A stretch of 64,000 nt of DNA from contig NW_006921542.1 in assembly GCF_000340215.1 (NCBI RefSeq), positions 1,280 through 65,279 of the forward strand, written 5' to 3'. A program made the position numbers and the translations under genes. Shown here one piece after another: positions 20,167 through 31,911 of this stretch. The notes beneath the pieces were generated by a model. It had not been told where the DNA came from. It was given only the letters and a program-made list of their open reading frames with translations, and made no database searches. Within the stretch, counting starts at the first letter, position 1. Each line of letters begins with the position of its first letter. Source of the DNA: Pseudocercospora fijiensis CIRAD86 (taxonomy: Eukaryota > Ascomycota > Dothideomycetes > Mycosphaerellales > Mycosphaerellaceae).

Positions 20167-22559
20167 CTCACAACAGCACCTCAAGGCTGATTCTCCCTGC
20201 CCATGCGCACTCAAACCGACATTGAAGGCGATCCGAGCCTGTTCGCTCGGGCCATTCGCCTGTCAAGCATAGGAGCAGATGTTGAAGGTACTTGGCAGTG
20301 CTGAGCATCGTTCGCAAAAGTGCGCTCAAGGTCGGGACAGCCTCATCGACTGTAGCTGCCACTGTGACAGAGTCTTCACCGTCTGTGTATGGTCTGGCCC
20401 GCCTTGAACTTGCGCTTTCTGGCAAGAAGTTGCTCTCCCTGGCCATTTCTCTGTTCGCAAGCAACACAGAATGACTGCAAGGATTTTCTTGGAAGGGAAC
20501 AAATGGTGCTCCCTGGATGTGGAAGAGATTTTGGTATCGTGGAACGAATTCGAGGATGCATAGCAATTCATGGTCCAGCTCAAACATAGTCCCGCCTGGG
20601 ATGTGGTGAAAGAGAACCGTTCGCTGACTTAGGCGGTGCATCAGCCACGTCCAGCAGGATGAGCAGCGCTTTGTGGAGAGTGCGTTCGCAGAAGCAGAGC
20701 ATGACGGAAGAGCTTTTTGCAACGAGATTTGATGTACCTCTCTGCAAATCTGAAATGAAGCCGCGAAGTCTCGCTTTGCTGTGGATGTGCGAGTATGAGC
20801 CAGAGAGCAGCAGACGAACGAGCCTCTGGTCAAGGTGGAGGGAGAACAAGCGTAGAGGAGGGCGAGCGCCACAATCTCGAGAGCGTCCTCTGCAAGATCG
20901 GCGTAGGTAGACCGTTGGGAGTCCTCGCAGGCCTACCACTCGTCGTTTTGCGGGCAAGGGAGCTTCTTCTTATATCTTGCAAGCAGCGTAGTATACCTAG
21001 AAAAGAAAGTAACGTTGACAAGGCCGACTTGAATGAAGAAGAGGGCGACGTTGAGTATGACTTTGTAACACAGAAACGTAGTATCCCGGAAATGGAAGTG
21101 AAGTCGACTTAGTGGATTTCGAAGTCGAGTGTCATTTTCCTGTTCAATATCCTTCAGCGATGATTCGTAAGCGTCCGTTTGACTTGGCTAGGGTAGTCAA
21201 ACTCATAGGCCGTTGTATTGCAGAGTTGAGACAGCCAAGCGAGAGCGGTATAGCTGATTGGAGGGCTATTCATTTCTTTCATTATCCAAGGAAGGCTCAT
21301 GTAAAGACTCAGCGAGCTCTTTCTTCATATCCGGAGAGCTGGCAAGGGCACAATAGGGTGTAATCACCGATTATGCGGTGTTCTGCGTAACCGCGCATTG
21401 CTGCTCAAAGTTGGCCAAGGCGGCTTCGGCGAGGCAAGAAGGCATACTTAGACCACTCCAAGGTCTGTGTACGTCGTTGGTTGCCATCGAAGAACAGCGG
21501 CGTAAAGATAGTTGCACTGATCTCAGAGTTGAGGATAAGGACATTGTCCTTCCATGCATTCTTTGCATCGTAGAGTTGCAGCAGTAGAAGTCTACCAATA
21601 ATAGGATTCATCAGATCGTCATTCATATGCTCGCTATGGCACTCTCGAAAGCTGTGCCATCAAATGACTCAAGTACTCGAGCGGCAAATCTTGAGAGTAC
21701 GCATACTCAGTGTCCACGAATGAGAAACTGGCACACCTGCATTCAGGTTCGATTGGTGCTTTCGGGGAAGGGGAAGAAAGAATCACGGAGCGTGGTCTTC
21801 GTCTATAGCAAGCTGAATGTCTTTCAATGCCGCAGAACTCAGTCGTGGCGATGTGTGGGCTTTCGGTGTCGAATTCATGCCATCGTGAATCATGCATGCT
21901 GTTTTGAGTGCCGGGTGGTAGTGGAAGAGCTGGTGGTATTTCGCTGTTTGGGGTATCGTGCTGTCGATTTGATACAGAGAGGCTGGCCACGGGTAAGTAT
22001 GGGAATCAGTCAGCCTCCGAGTGCGAGTTTCCTCGGGGACTTTTGGGGTTCCGGGAGGTCTCGAGACATGAGGGCAACGTCTCCATATGCTCGCTGGGTC
22101 GTGCCCAGTGGCGATGGCTGCTGATCGGGTGGAACTCGCCTTTCTGGCTTCTCTGGCCTTGACGGGAGAGCATTGTGATCTGCCATTGAATATGCAGCGT
22201 TCGGTCTTCTTGCCGGCTTCTTTCTCTTGCCTTGCGATGTAGCGAGTGATGCGGGCAACGTTACTCGAAGCTGGCCCGTCACTGAGCAGCGCGGTAGACC
22301 TGCACGAGTATTTGAGTCGAGGCATGAGCCCGCGCTATCTTCATCTCCATTTTCCCGGAAGCCTTCGCACCGGAGGGATTACTGCTATGTGACGAGCACT
22401 GGTGTCATCGAAGATAGACTGCACGAGTCTTGGGGCGCTAAGCGATCCGTGAAAGGGTTGAAGTGCAGGTCGTTCCCGCTTTTGTCCAAATGGCCAGTTG
22501 GCGACTGACTGTTCAAGCTATTGGTTGACACGTTCCCCAAGGCAGTGGGGTGGAATTTG

Positions 22560-23150
22560 CCTCCGTGATGCCGCATCCCCATCACACGTAAAAACCTTGC
22601 ACAAAATACGCCGAAGAAGTCGTTGCCTTGGTCAAGCTGTTCAAGTCAGCTCACGACGGGCAGTATTGATCAATGGCGAATATAGTGAAGTGCCAGTGTC
22701 TTCATCAGTCTTGATGTGCGAGGAAGTCGTCTTGCCTTCGCGGAGTCCGGGAAAGTGACCGAAGCGGAATTCGTCGGCAACAAAGCGGTCCGCGTAGGCG
22801 GCAACCTTCTTGACGAGCGCTTGAAGGAATGGCTCGACTCTGTTCATGTCTCTCTTGAAAGGATTGACCTCCAACTCTTCGGATTTCTCATCTCGAACAG
22901 GCGGAGGTGGAGGGAATTGGAATTGAGGTAATGGAGGTCTGCCACGATTGCCGGTACTCTCGAGGTCTAGGAGTTGTCACCGCAAGTCGAGGTTGTCTTT
23001 ACGGAGCGTGAGGATTTCATGCCGCAGCTACGCATCAGACGAGCCAGTGCTGGAGGTTTGCTTCGAACGTGCCGTATTCAAATCCTGTTGTAGCTTAGCA
23101 ATTGCTGCGCTGATTTGCGTGTTGAGATTTAGGGTGTTGGGATGTCCCTC
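22560..23150 (-). pseudogene. Decayed Gypsy-type gag, not RIP-mutated
   Basis: On the minus strand a frame from about 23150 gives a coiled-coil start (AIAKLQQDLN, LRHEILTLRKDNLDLR), a Pro-rich linker (LPQFQFPPPPPV) and a capsid-like block (VEPFLQALVKKVAAYADRFV). After a frameshift near 22640 it continues as TARRELT and LDQGNDFFGVFCARFLRV. The same order (FLxxLxxKLxANADRF, then TAxxxLxxLxQGxxxFxxYxAxF) is seen in the gag of Gypsy C at 45000-45280. Damage is by ordinary stops and frameshifts rather than RIP. It suggests an old retroelement fragment or a gag-derived gene that later decayed. Confidence 0.5.
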
Positions 23151-23637
23151 CCGTGCTGAACCGGGTGTAGGAGCCCAGTGTCACAGTAGCTGTCTTGGAT
23201 AGCACTGGGACGTCCTCGGAGTAACGATATCTCCATCTTCCGCCAACTCCCTCCCTTCCAGTAGTAGATGGGATCGTACGAGTTTGAACGATGGTAGTAC
23301 AAGGGCATAGGCAACAGGATCTCGGTGGAGGTCGCTCCATATAGTCGCCTCATTCGTGCCGGTGAAAATGAGTGCCAGTTCTTCAGGAGGTCTGGGTACC
23401 GTATGCGTCAGGTTGCCCGCTTGGGTGAGCCCTCACAATCAACTTAGTCCAAAATGCCTTGAAAATTAGCCTCCGAAAGTAAGTCACTTCAAGCTGGCGA
23501 GACACCACCGTCAGGCCATACATGTTGAAGTATGCAATTCGTAACTGACACTGCTCAAACCATACACCACAGCTCCGCATCTTCATCATGTCCCTTCTCA
23601 GCAACCTTGCTGTATTCCCTTCTAAAGTCTCCGCTCG

Positions 23638-24144
23638 TCATGTAAATGCATTGGAGCTTTCGCAAACTGGACCAACAACATCTCTACCACCAGGCTCGGT
23701 AGACTCCTCTCTGGGACCCCCAAGTGCCAAAAACTCCCGACTACAATCCGCGGCTCTCTGGAATTCCTCTCGAACTTTCTCCTCCCACCATGTCTTCTCC
23801 TTCTCCTTATCTTCTTCTCTCTCTTCCTCTCCCCCTCCTCCGCCGCTCTCTTTCTCGAACACGCGATACGCGAGCACGACTTGATCAACAGCATTGTCGA
23901 GCAGCTGGAGTGCGGGTGACGAGGATAGCGGTGGGGCGATAGTGGTGGTGGATGAAATGGTTTCGAAAAGTGTTGCCTTTTCCCACATGATGTTGATGAC
24001 GAGATTCCGGAATCGCTCTGATGCCCGGGCATTGTTGTGATGATGAGAAGGAGGTGTTCGCATAGGTAGTGACGGCCGTGACTTGACATCTTTTTGGTGG
24101 CCGTCGCAGTCGCGGTGTGAAGCGGTGTTCCCGGACATAGACAT
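23638..24144 (-). CDS. Hypothetical protein, 168 codons
   Basis: I do not recognise it. The frame is open from an ATG in context GCCATGT... to a stop. It has a low-complexity His/Asn start, a helical part (FRNLVINIMWEKATLFETI; LLDNAVDQVVLAYRVFEKE), a Gly/Glu/Lys run and a second helix (WWEEKVREEFQRAADCSREFL). The amphipathic helices and charge pattern look more protein-like than the overlapping 213-codon frame at 23622-24263. It lies in RIP-free DNA. It may be one exon of a larger gene, and could equally be chance. Confidence 0.3.
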   Translation of the reverse strand: MSMSGNTASHRDCDGHQKDVKSRPSLPMRTPPSHHHNNARASERFRNLVINIMWEKATLFETISSTTTIAPPLSSSPALQLLDNAVDQVVLAYRVFEKESGGGGGEEEREEDKEKEKTWWEEKVREEFQRAADCSREFLALGGPREESTEPGGRDVVGPVCESSNAFT

Positions 24145-24836
24145 GGCGATGGCGGATTCGTGGAGCTTGACGAGTCTTTCGGTAAATCAATGTCACTCCA
24201 CTCCACGAGCGTTCGTTTTGGTGCGCGCGTGCATGTATGCCGCAGGGAGGAATCGAGTATCACGAAAGGGTTTGTTCGGATGGATGGGGATGGTCAGCAG
24301 TGTGCGCGTGTGAGCCCAGATGAATTTGTTTGGCTTGCTCAAGCTTGCCCAGGCTGGTTTGATGTCGAGGCCCAAAGTTTGAAATCAGTCCGTGGATTTG
24401 ACTGAGTGTAATGATGACGCGAGCGCAGTAGGTTGTATCAAACATTGATACTTGCGGCGATCACCTGTCGGCAAGTGCGAATCCAGTCTTGGTATGAGCA
24501 AGCAGGACGCATCATCAATATCATTCGTCCGTCCTCTCGTTGAGGAGTCCATGTTCATACCCTCGCCGGCCGCTTTGCTGAGACTCATACGCAATGGGTG
24601 TTGGGGCATAGCGCTTGGCTGTCATCCAAACTCTCGGGTTGTGACATCGGAACGTCGCGTGGATATCAGGATGTCAGAGCTTGGCGGTTGGTTGTCATTG
24701 AATTCGTGACAACGGACGAACTTGGCGGAAGGTGTGTCGTCGGCTAAGAATTATCGGCCGAAAAATCGAAGGTCCGTCGGCATTCGGGCCGTGAGAACCG
24801 AGCTTCCTAGCTCTTAGGGCTTGGCGCTTGGTTGTC

Positions 24837-24900
24837 ATTTAGGCCGCAATAACCGAACTTCGGTTTAGGCAGGCAAATTCGACAAACTGCGCCCGCCTTT
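24837..24900 (+). repeat. 64-bp direct repeat, left copy, flanking the Copia element
   Basis: Starts ATTTAGGCCGCAATAACCG and ends GCCCGCCTTT, one base before the left Copia LTR. The right copy (43031-43094) starts directly after the right LTR. This copy is RIP-free; the right copy differs almost only by C-to-T and G-to-A changes. Confidence 0.85.
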
Positions 24901-24901
24901 C

Positions 24902-25071
24902 TATTACGTATAGCGTAGTAGATTACTTACGTAATACTACCTTGCTAGCGGTTTAAAATAGCTTCGTTAATTGCCTATATTCTACTATTCTATAGTCTAA
25001 AATATAGTATAAAAATCTTTCTCCTACTAAGAAGTTATATAATAGTTATATAACTAAGCTAACGCGTTATA
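24902..25071 (-). repeat. Copia left (3') LTR
   Basis: Starts TATTACGTATAG and ends CGCGTTATA. It matches 42860-43030 over its full length with one 1-bp indel and transitions. Confidence 0.85.
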
Positions 25072-25878
25072 TACCCCCTTAGCTTATATAAAGGGGTGCA
25101 CCTTCTATTTTAGGTAAGGTAGCTAATACTTCTTTATATAAAAATAAAAAAAAATCTTTTCAACTTCTTATATAGTATTCTATTAAAATAACAAAAACTT
25201 AGTTTAAATCTATACTATATATAATAGAGTCTTATTTTATATCCCGAGTACCCCGAAGGATATCGTTATATAATCTAGACTACGTATATACCTTTATATA
25301 CGGTCCCTATTACTAGGAACTATTTTCTTCCTATATAGTTAAAGTATAGACCGATAACTAGAGCCTTATTTAAGAACTCGTACCGTTTAGTAAAGTTAGT
25401 TTAATTAAACTAAGCCGTCTATATTATACTATCGGTTATTATATTAATTGTATAGGTAGCGTCTAATTAATTAGATAAAGGGTTAAGTAAATATATATTA
25501 GTTAAATAGGTTTAAGGAATTAGGATAGGTAACTTAACTAAGGACGCTACCCTTAGATAAGAACACTATACTGCTATTACTAGTACTAATATAAACGCCG
25601 TAGGCTTATTAGTTAGTAGAAGTAACGCTCGAAGTAATAATATAGGCGATAGTAATATATCCTATAAGGAAAGGTTACCTAGACTATTATTTAGTCCCTA
25701 TTAGAAGGTAAGGTTAGATCCTTTATTCTAATTAGTCGTCGTTATCGTATTAGTTACTTTTATTAGCGCTAATCGATAAAGGTATATTTAATTAACTTAG
25801 TTATAGTTAGTAGGGGGGGAGGCCGCTACTAAGTTCTATATAGAGTTGTCTTCGTATTACTAAAGAGTAAGAGGTTAT

Positions 25879-26606
25879 TGTAAGGGTCAGTAGCTAAGCA
25901 GTAAGAATGTACACGAAACTTTGAACTAAACTAAAGGGAGCACTAAATTAATATAGCTGCTATCTATATAAGACGAACTGCGAAGAAAGGAAGAAGGGTG
26001 CCTTAGAGGGAGAGCCCCTTCCTTAGTATTCCGCCCTATAGCCGTCTAGCGCGTCCGACGCGTAAGCGCAAGTACGTATGTCCTACTTGTCCGCTGTCTC
26101 GCAGCGCCTTTGTCTCCTAGCTAACTAGCGCAGCGCGCGTATACGAACTCGTTTAACCGCTCTTAAGCAAATATGTTTCTCCTAGCTCTTCCCTACCTTC
26201 CGGTTCCTTCCTACTACTCGGATCTGTCCTACGACTCTGTATATCTCGCTTACTGTCGTCCGTATATGCGTGCGCGTAGTTTAGTATAGTCCCGTCGTTC
26301 GTATATTAATATATAACGTATTGTTCTGCTATATACGGCCTCCGCGGGAGTCCCTAAGATATTACGTTATGCGGCTAAGTAGGCGACCTAGGCGTACTAG
26401 GCGTACTAGGCGTATTAGGCGTACTAGGCGTACTAGGCGTACTAGGCGTACTAGGCGTACTAGGCGTACTAGGCGACCTAGGCTAACTAGGCGACCTGCT
26501 TCGCTAGGGGCCCCTGCTACTAAGGCAACTTAAATCCGATATTACTTTATAGCATAGCGGCTAGCTTATAGGACTTGTCGGTACTTTCTAGGTAGCTACT
26601 ATAATA
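25879..26606 (-). repeat. Gypsy D left LTR, with 9-bp tandem array
   Basis: Begins TGTAAGGG and ends ACTATAATA (ACA before RIP). At about 26380-26496 it contains a tandem array of the 9-mer TAGGCGTAC with variant copies at both edges and one TAGGCGTAT unit. The other LTR has the same array with the same variant in the same place. Short ORFs across the array (Arg/Thr repeats) are by-products of the 9-bp period. Confidence 0.93.
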
Positions 26607-26989
26607 GTAGCCCCCCCCTCGTTCTGCGCGGAGTTCCTACGACGCTAAAGGAGGTCCGTATACAATAGGTGCTAGTATTCTTGTCCTAGTTCGGGTCGGA
26701 GACCTTAATCCAAATTCTATTCGTACGCTTCTCGGAGAAAATGTTCCGGGACAGCTCCTTCTATTATCGTATAGTCGGTGTAGTCTCGTAGGAATTCCTC
26801 GATTGCTTCGCGGGCGAAGATAATATAGCGTAGAGGTTCCTAGGTCGTGTCCTCGTCTAAGTACCCCTCCTATTATACCTCTCCCTACGGCCCGGGAGGG
26901 TTAAGATTTCCGAAATTTGTATTACTAAAGCTCTATCCGATAATCGCCCGCACTATACCTAAGGCAGATTCCGGCTCGTCTTCGGCCTA

Positions 26990-29900
26990 ATCGGTAGCCT
27001 TGGTAGCTTCCGGCATCGGCGGGATGTCTTCGGGGTCCGCGATTTCTCCGGCGGTTCTTAGGTTAACAACGTGTTTAACCGGGTGAATGTTGAGATTTTC
27101 TAGGAAATCTAGTTCGTATACGTATATACCGATTTTCTTTACAATTCGGAAGGGTCCTAGATTTTTCTAGTCGAGCTTTTTCGAAGGTCGGTTAGTTCTA
27201 ATATATCGTAAGTCGAGGTAGACGTAATCTCCGACCTAGTAATCTAGCGCGGCGCGTCTGCGCTAATTAGCGTAGTACTCGTACACTTCTTAGATATACC
27301 TTATCTCGTCCTAGAGCTCTTAGTAGGTCTAGGCTATTTAAAGAGCGAAGGCATTAGCGTCTCTTTCCGGATCGTTTGCCGGGGGCTCTAGTTCGATCTC
27401 TATCGGTTCTATACCGGTTCGAGGGTGAAATCTAGTAGAGGCGTAGAACGGCGTAGTCTAAGTTGTAGCCGACTCCTAATTATTAATAGCAAATTCAATA
27501 GAAGGCGTCAATCTTAGCTAGTCGTTTTAGTAGTAATTGTAGAAGCACCTAATAATTTGCTCGATCTGCGCGTTAGCGCGTTCGGTTTGCCCGTCGGTCT
27601 ACGGGTAGTAAGCCGTTAAAAGGCGCGCTTAAATTTTCAATCGTTCGTAGAGGCGCTTCTAGAAACGGGCAACGAAATTCGGGCCGCGATTAGATACAAT
27701 TAATTCAGGTAGGCCTATATCTTTCTATACGTCCCGGTAGAAGACCTAAGCCGTATTCTTTACGGTTAGGCTGCGGGCATTCAATACCTTCTTACGTTTC
27801 GTAAGGCGGCAAACTACGACTAGTATATTTTAAAACTAGAGGCCGTTAAAGTCGGATCCTTTCGGTAGGCCTATAATAAAATCTATTGAAATGTGTTGCT
27901 ATAGTCGTAGAGGGACTTTAAGAGGTTTTAGCAGCCCTTGCGGCTTACGCGTATCTACTTTCGCTCTGCGGTATACTACGCAGTTCTTAACGAATCGGTC
28001 GATATCCCGGTATAGATTAGGCTAGTAGTACTACTTCCGGAGCTAAGACAACATCTTAGCTCGACTGGGATATGCTATTCCGAGAGGGTTGTAAGCGGAA
28101 CGCATAATCTGGTCGCGTAAATCTTCGAAATCCGGGACGTAGAGGGCATTTCTAAATATTGTACGGGGTGCTCGCGGTAGAGTTCTACGGAGCTCGTACT
28201 CCGAGAGAGAAACATTCTCGTACAACCGCTTCTCGTTCTATAAAGCTTGAATTAGACCTTTAGTAAAAGCGTCTTCGGCGTATGCTATCGTAAGCTACTA
28301 TTCGAGCTAGGTAGGTTCGAGGAGGTCCTATGCTTCCTCTTCGCTTTCCTAGTTACTGTCTAAGCTTTCTAAACTCGTATCTTCGTTGTCCGAGCTATCG
28401 TCGTCTCCGAGAAAGGCGGGAGCGGCTATTAGTATAAAGGATGCTACGAGAGGCTCTAGGCCGGTAAAGTCGTCTCTAAGGAGCTCGTATAGTTCCTAGC
28501 TAAGGTTGTACTCCTTAAGGATAGACTGTTCTTTACGCTACGGACCTCGATCTAAAGGCGAGTCTCCGTTGCGCCTCGTAAGTACGTCGGCCTGTAAGTT
28601 TGCTTTACCGGGCGTATACTAAATAACGAAGTTAAACCGGGAAAGAAACTCACTCTAGCGTACCTGCCTACGGCTAAGGATTTTGCTCTTAAGAAAGTAG
28701 ATAAGGTTCTTGTAATCCGAGCTAACCTAGATCGGTAACTTAGAACCTTCGAGTTCCGGACGCTATTCTTCGAAAGCCTTAACGATTGCGAGGAGCTCCT
28801 TATCGTAGATGTCGTAATTGCATTCCGCGGAGGACATTTTCTTAGAGAGGTAGGCTACGGGTAGCTACGTATCTTCCGGGGTCGTTCGTTAAAGGAGAAC
28901 GGCGCTAGTTATACCGTCGGAAGCATCGGTTTCTAGGCGCGTTTCTTTATCGAAGTCGAAGTACTATAGGATCGGTACGGTCGTAAAACTTTACCGTAAC
29001 TAGTCGAAGGCTTCTTAACAGGCCGGTAACTATTCAAATTTGACGTCTTTCCGCGTAAGTGCTATAAGTAGACGGGCGATTCCGCTAAAATTCCGTATAA
29101 ATCTCCGGTAGAAGTTAGCAAAACCGAGGAAGCCCTAGACTTCTTTTACGTTTCGTAGCACTCCCTAGTTTAGAACGGCTTCGATCTTGCCGGGATCTAT
29201 TCGAATACCTTCTAAAGAGATAATAAAGCCGAGGAATTTCACCTCTTGCTTATAGAATTCGCACTTATCGATGTCGATATACAGTCTAGCTTCTACGAGT
29301 TTCTTAAGTACCTTTTCGATATATTCGTAGTGTTCCGCTTTCGTTTTGCTATAAATTAAGATGTCGTCTATATACGCCGAGACGAAGGCGTCTAGGAATT
29401 CTTTAAGCGTATCGTTGATGTATAATTAGAACGTACTAGGTCCGTTACAGAGCCCGAACGGCAAGACTAGGTATTTAAAAAGGCCGTAACGGGTTCGGAA
29501 GGCTATTAACTATTCGTCTCCCTCGGTAATACGGATCGCGTTAAAGGCGGCGATTACGTCGAGCTTAGTAAACTAGCGAGCCTTCGAAAGGCGTTCGAGC
29601 GTTTCGTTTACGAGAGGGATTAGGTAGCGGTTCTTTTTCGTTAACGCGTTAAGGCCCTAGTAGTCTACGTAGAAACGGAGACCTCCGCCGGGTTTCCGGG
29701 CAAACATAACTAGTACGGCTACTTCGGAGGAACTAGGGCGGATAAAGCCCTTTTGTAGGTTATCTTCGAGGTATTTCTTTAGTACGAGGAGCTTATCTCG
29801 AGACATCGAGTAGAGAGGGCCGTACGGCGGCGGCTTACCGTCGATTAGCTCGATTTTATAGTCGATACCTAGCCGGTACGGTAGCAGAATGTCGGCGTTC

Positions 29901-30460
29901 TTCTTCGAAAACTAGTAGAGTCGATACTAATACTCCTTCGGTAGTTTCGTTCTTAGATCCGTTAGTTCTTCGTCGAACTTTCGGATAGCCTTCTCGATAT
30001 CCTATATTATTATAGCGAAGATCTAAGTACGTTTGTCGCGGGCAAGACGCGAGAAGGTAGCCGCGCTAATAGCGAATACGGTACGATCTCGGGGAGTATC
30101 GGAGGTAGAACTAGATTCGTTAAAGTAGTACTTAGCGTAATGCTTGCTCGTAAAGGATAGAGATTCGGAGGCCTAGTCGATAACCGGGTTGTGCTTTTTA
30201 AGCTAAGGAAGACTAAGAATAACGGGGTGAGTCTTCGGGAGTTTCGTAAGGAAAAACATAATATATTCGGTATACGGGCCGATAGTAATAGATAAGTAGT
30301 AGATCTAGGTTACTTTACCGGCGGCCGCGGTCGTACCGTTAAACATTTCTAACTCCCGAGCGTACGTAAGGTCTTAGAACGTTAAGCCGAGCTCTCTCGC
30401 ATAGTCGTAATCTATAAACGAGTAGCCGGTTGCGCCGTTGTTAATAAGAGCTATAGTTTT
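26990..30460 (-). pseudogene. Gypsy D pol: protease, RT, RNase H, integrase (RIP-damaged)
   Basis: Minus strand, in order: a protease-like motif NNGATGYSF (complement near 30420; the usual D is now N); RT with GLNALTKKNRYL and LVLPFGLCN, and the catalytic YIDD with ILIYSK (complement near 29365); RNase H; integrase with YRDIDRFVKNC, IDFI and VSNRGPNFVA (complement near 27690). In the last the catalytic Asp of SDRGP has become Asn by a RIP-type change. The tail is NIHPV.HV.NLR (complement near 27090), typical of Gypsy integrase ends. Relatively few stops. The protein would be cleaved from a gag-pol precursor. Confidence 0.88.
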
Positions 30461-30639
30461 TAATAATTTCTTTTAATTTCCTATTAACGTTTCTATTACG
30501 AAAGGCTAGTAGACTAACTCTTTCTCTATAGCCGAGCTAGAGAAAGGGAAGGTAGTAGTAGATACTCTTAGTTTTAGAACGAATGAACCTTATAAGCGAC
30601 TATATACAAGGTTTAAGCTTTTCCCTAGCCGCTCGGAGT

Positions 30640-31880
30640 AGCGCTAGCCGGTAAAGGCGTATCTAGAGTCGTAACATTCGCAGCGGCGACTCGCTATATC
30701 GTTAGCGTGTTTAGCCGGCCGACGAGAGACGGGTAGAGGCGAGTAATATATCCTTTTACTCCGTAGTAGATGCATTCTCCTACTATACGGCGACGCTACT
30801 TCTCTTCTTCCGAAAGCTTACTATTTACTAGGGGCGCGCGTAGACGGGCGCCGAGCGAGGCAGTACTTAAATCTATCGGATCGGCGGCAGGCTAGGCGCC
30901 TAGCGGTATTAGGGCTATAGCCGGAGCTAGTGCTAAAGCCGGCGTCTAAGCTGTCTATAACTTCGACGGTAGCGTAGCGAACGGCGACGTAAAGCGACCG
31001 GTATTCGTACGGGCGCCTCCGCGGTTAGCGATAATTTTCGCGAAGTTTCGAGTCGTATTGTCGATACGCGTAAGCAAGGCGTATAGTTCGGTAATGTTTA
31101 GATTCTCCGTATCCTTATCGCGGACTTATAGCATTATTTCTTCGCTAAGACCGCGTACCAAGATCTATTTAGCGACGTCCGGGGGGTATTCGGCGTACCT
31201 AATCTCGTATTAGAAGGCGGTATAGTACTCTTAGTAGGTCTTGTTTGCTTGCTTGAGTTTGTCTAAGTTTAGGCGCGTAGTTTGCTTACGGTCGGGGTCG
31301 CCGAAACTAGCGTCGAGGGCCTTCTAGATAGTAGCCGTTGTAGTTGTTTCTACATTTTCTAAGAGGCTACGGTAGGAATCGAGGGCGGAGCTACCGAGCA
31401 GAGAAAACATAAATCCGGTCTTTAAAGCTTTAGTCGGATAGTAGTCGGCGTTAGCGAGAAAGCGGATCTTAACCTATATCTTGAATTCTTCGTACACTTT
31501 ACGCTTGCCGGTAAAGCGTTCGGGGTCGCTTAGCTTCTTACTCTTGTTCGAAGTAGGTATAAATAGGTAAGAAGCGGGTACCGCGGCGCCTAGGCGAGTA
31601 GAGGCGAGCTACGACTAGAGGCGGCCTACCTCGTCTTCTTTTTCCGCGATAGAAGCATTCGCGTCGCTAAGAGCCGTACTAAGGCTAGTACGGGAGACCG
31701 AGAGGAAACGAGTAGCATCTTTGTAAGCCTTAAGCAGGTTAACGAGCAGTTCCGGGTCGGTAGCGTAGGCGTAATCTAGCTATTCGCGCGTAGCGGGGAT
31801 TTTATTCTATACTAAGCTTGAAAAATCGGGTACGTCGTTAGGTCTTGTGTTTTGAATCTATTCGTCGGGCGTATCTATCT
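30640..31880 (-). pseudogene. Gypsy D gag (RIP-damaged)
   Basis: Lies between the 5' LTR (31912-32639 on this strand) and the protease. Near the 3' end (complement of about 30732-30780) is a nucleocapsid knuckle in which the second and third ligand Cys and the His have become Tyr (CIYYGVKGYITRLY for CxxCGxxGHxxxxC). The capsid part is charged and Ala-rich. Start and end are approximate. Confidence 0.65.
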
Positions 31881-31911
31881 TAATAGAGGCGTTTTTTGAG
31901 GCAGTTCGTAA

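Larger units (their letters stand above)
19640..24901. other. RIP-free island with ordinary base composition
   Basis: In contrast to everything around it, CA and TG dinucleotides are common here and TA is not in excess. Borders with mutated DNA are fairly sharp, near 19640 and at 24901. It contains a 100-N assembly gap, a gag-like pseudogene (minus) and a gene candidate (minus). Many overlapping 60-230 codon ORFs exist in all frames, so open frames alone prove nothing here. Confidence 0.75.

Noticed and set aside
20168..20872. 234-codon minus-strand ORF beside the N gap, the longest in the window
   Set aside because: At least eight other ORFs overlap it on both strands, it shows no motif, and its composition is not protein-like throughout; most likely chance in RIP-free DNA, or at best an exon cut by the gap.
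21783..22325. 180-codon minus-strand ORF
   Set aside because: Overlapping ORFs in both other frames look equally plausible; no domain or helix pattern.
25072..25873. Possible ORF antisense to the Copia 3' region
   Set aside because: Both strands show only patchy open stretches and no motif; I could not support a gene.
26380..26496. Possible CRISPR-like array
   Set aside because: Continuous 9-bp tandem units without spacers, inside a eukaryotic LTR.
26321..26533. Arg/Thr-repeat ORF (and its twin at 32336-32590)
   Set aside because: Produced by the 9-bp period of the LTR tandem array; not a gene.
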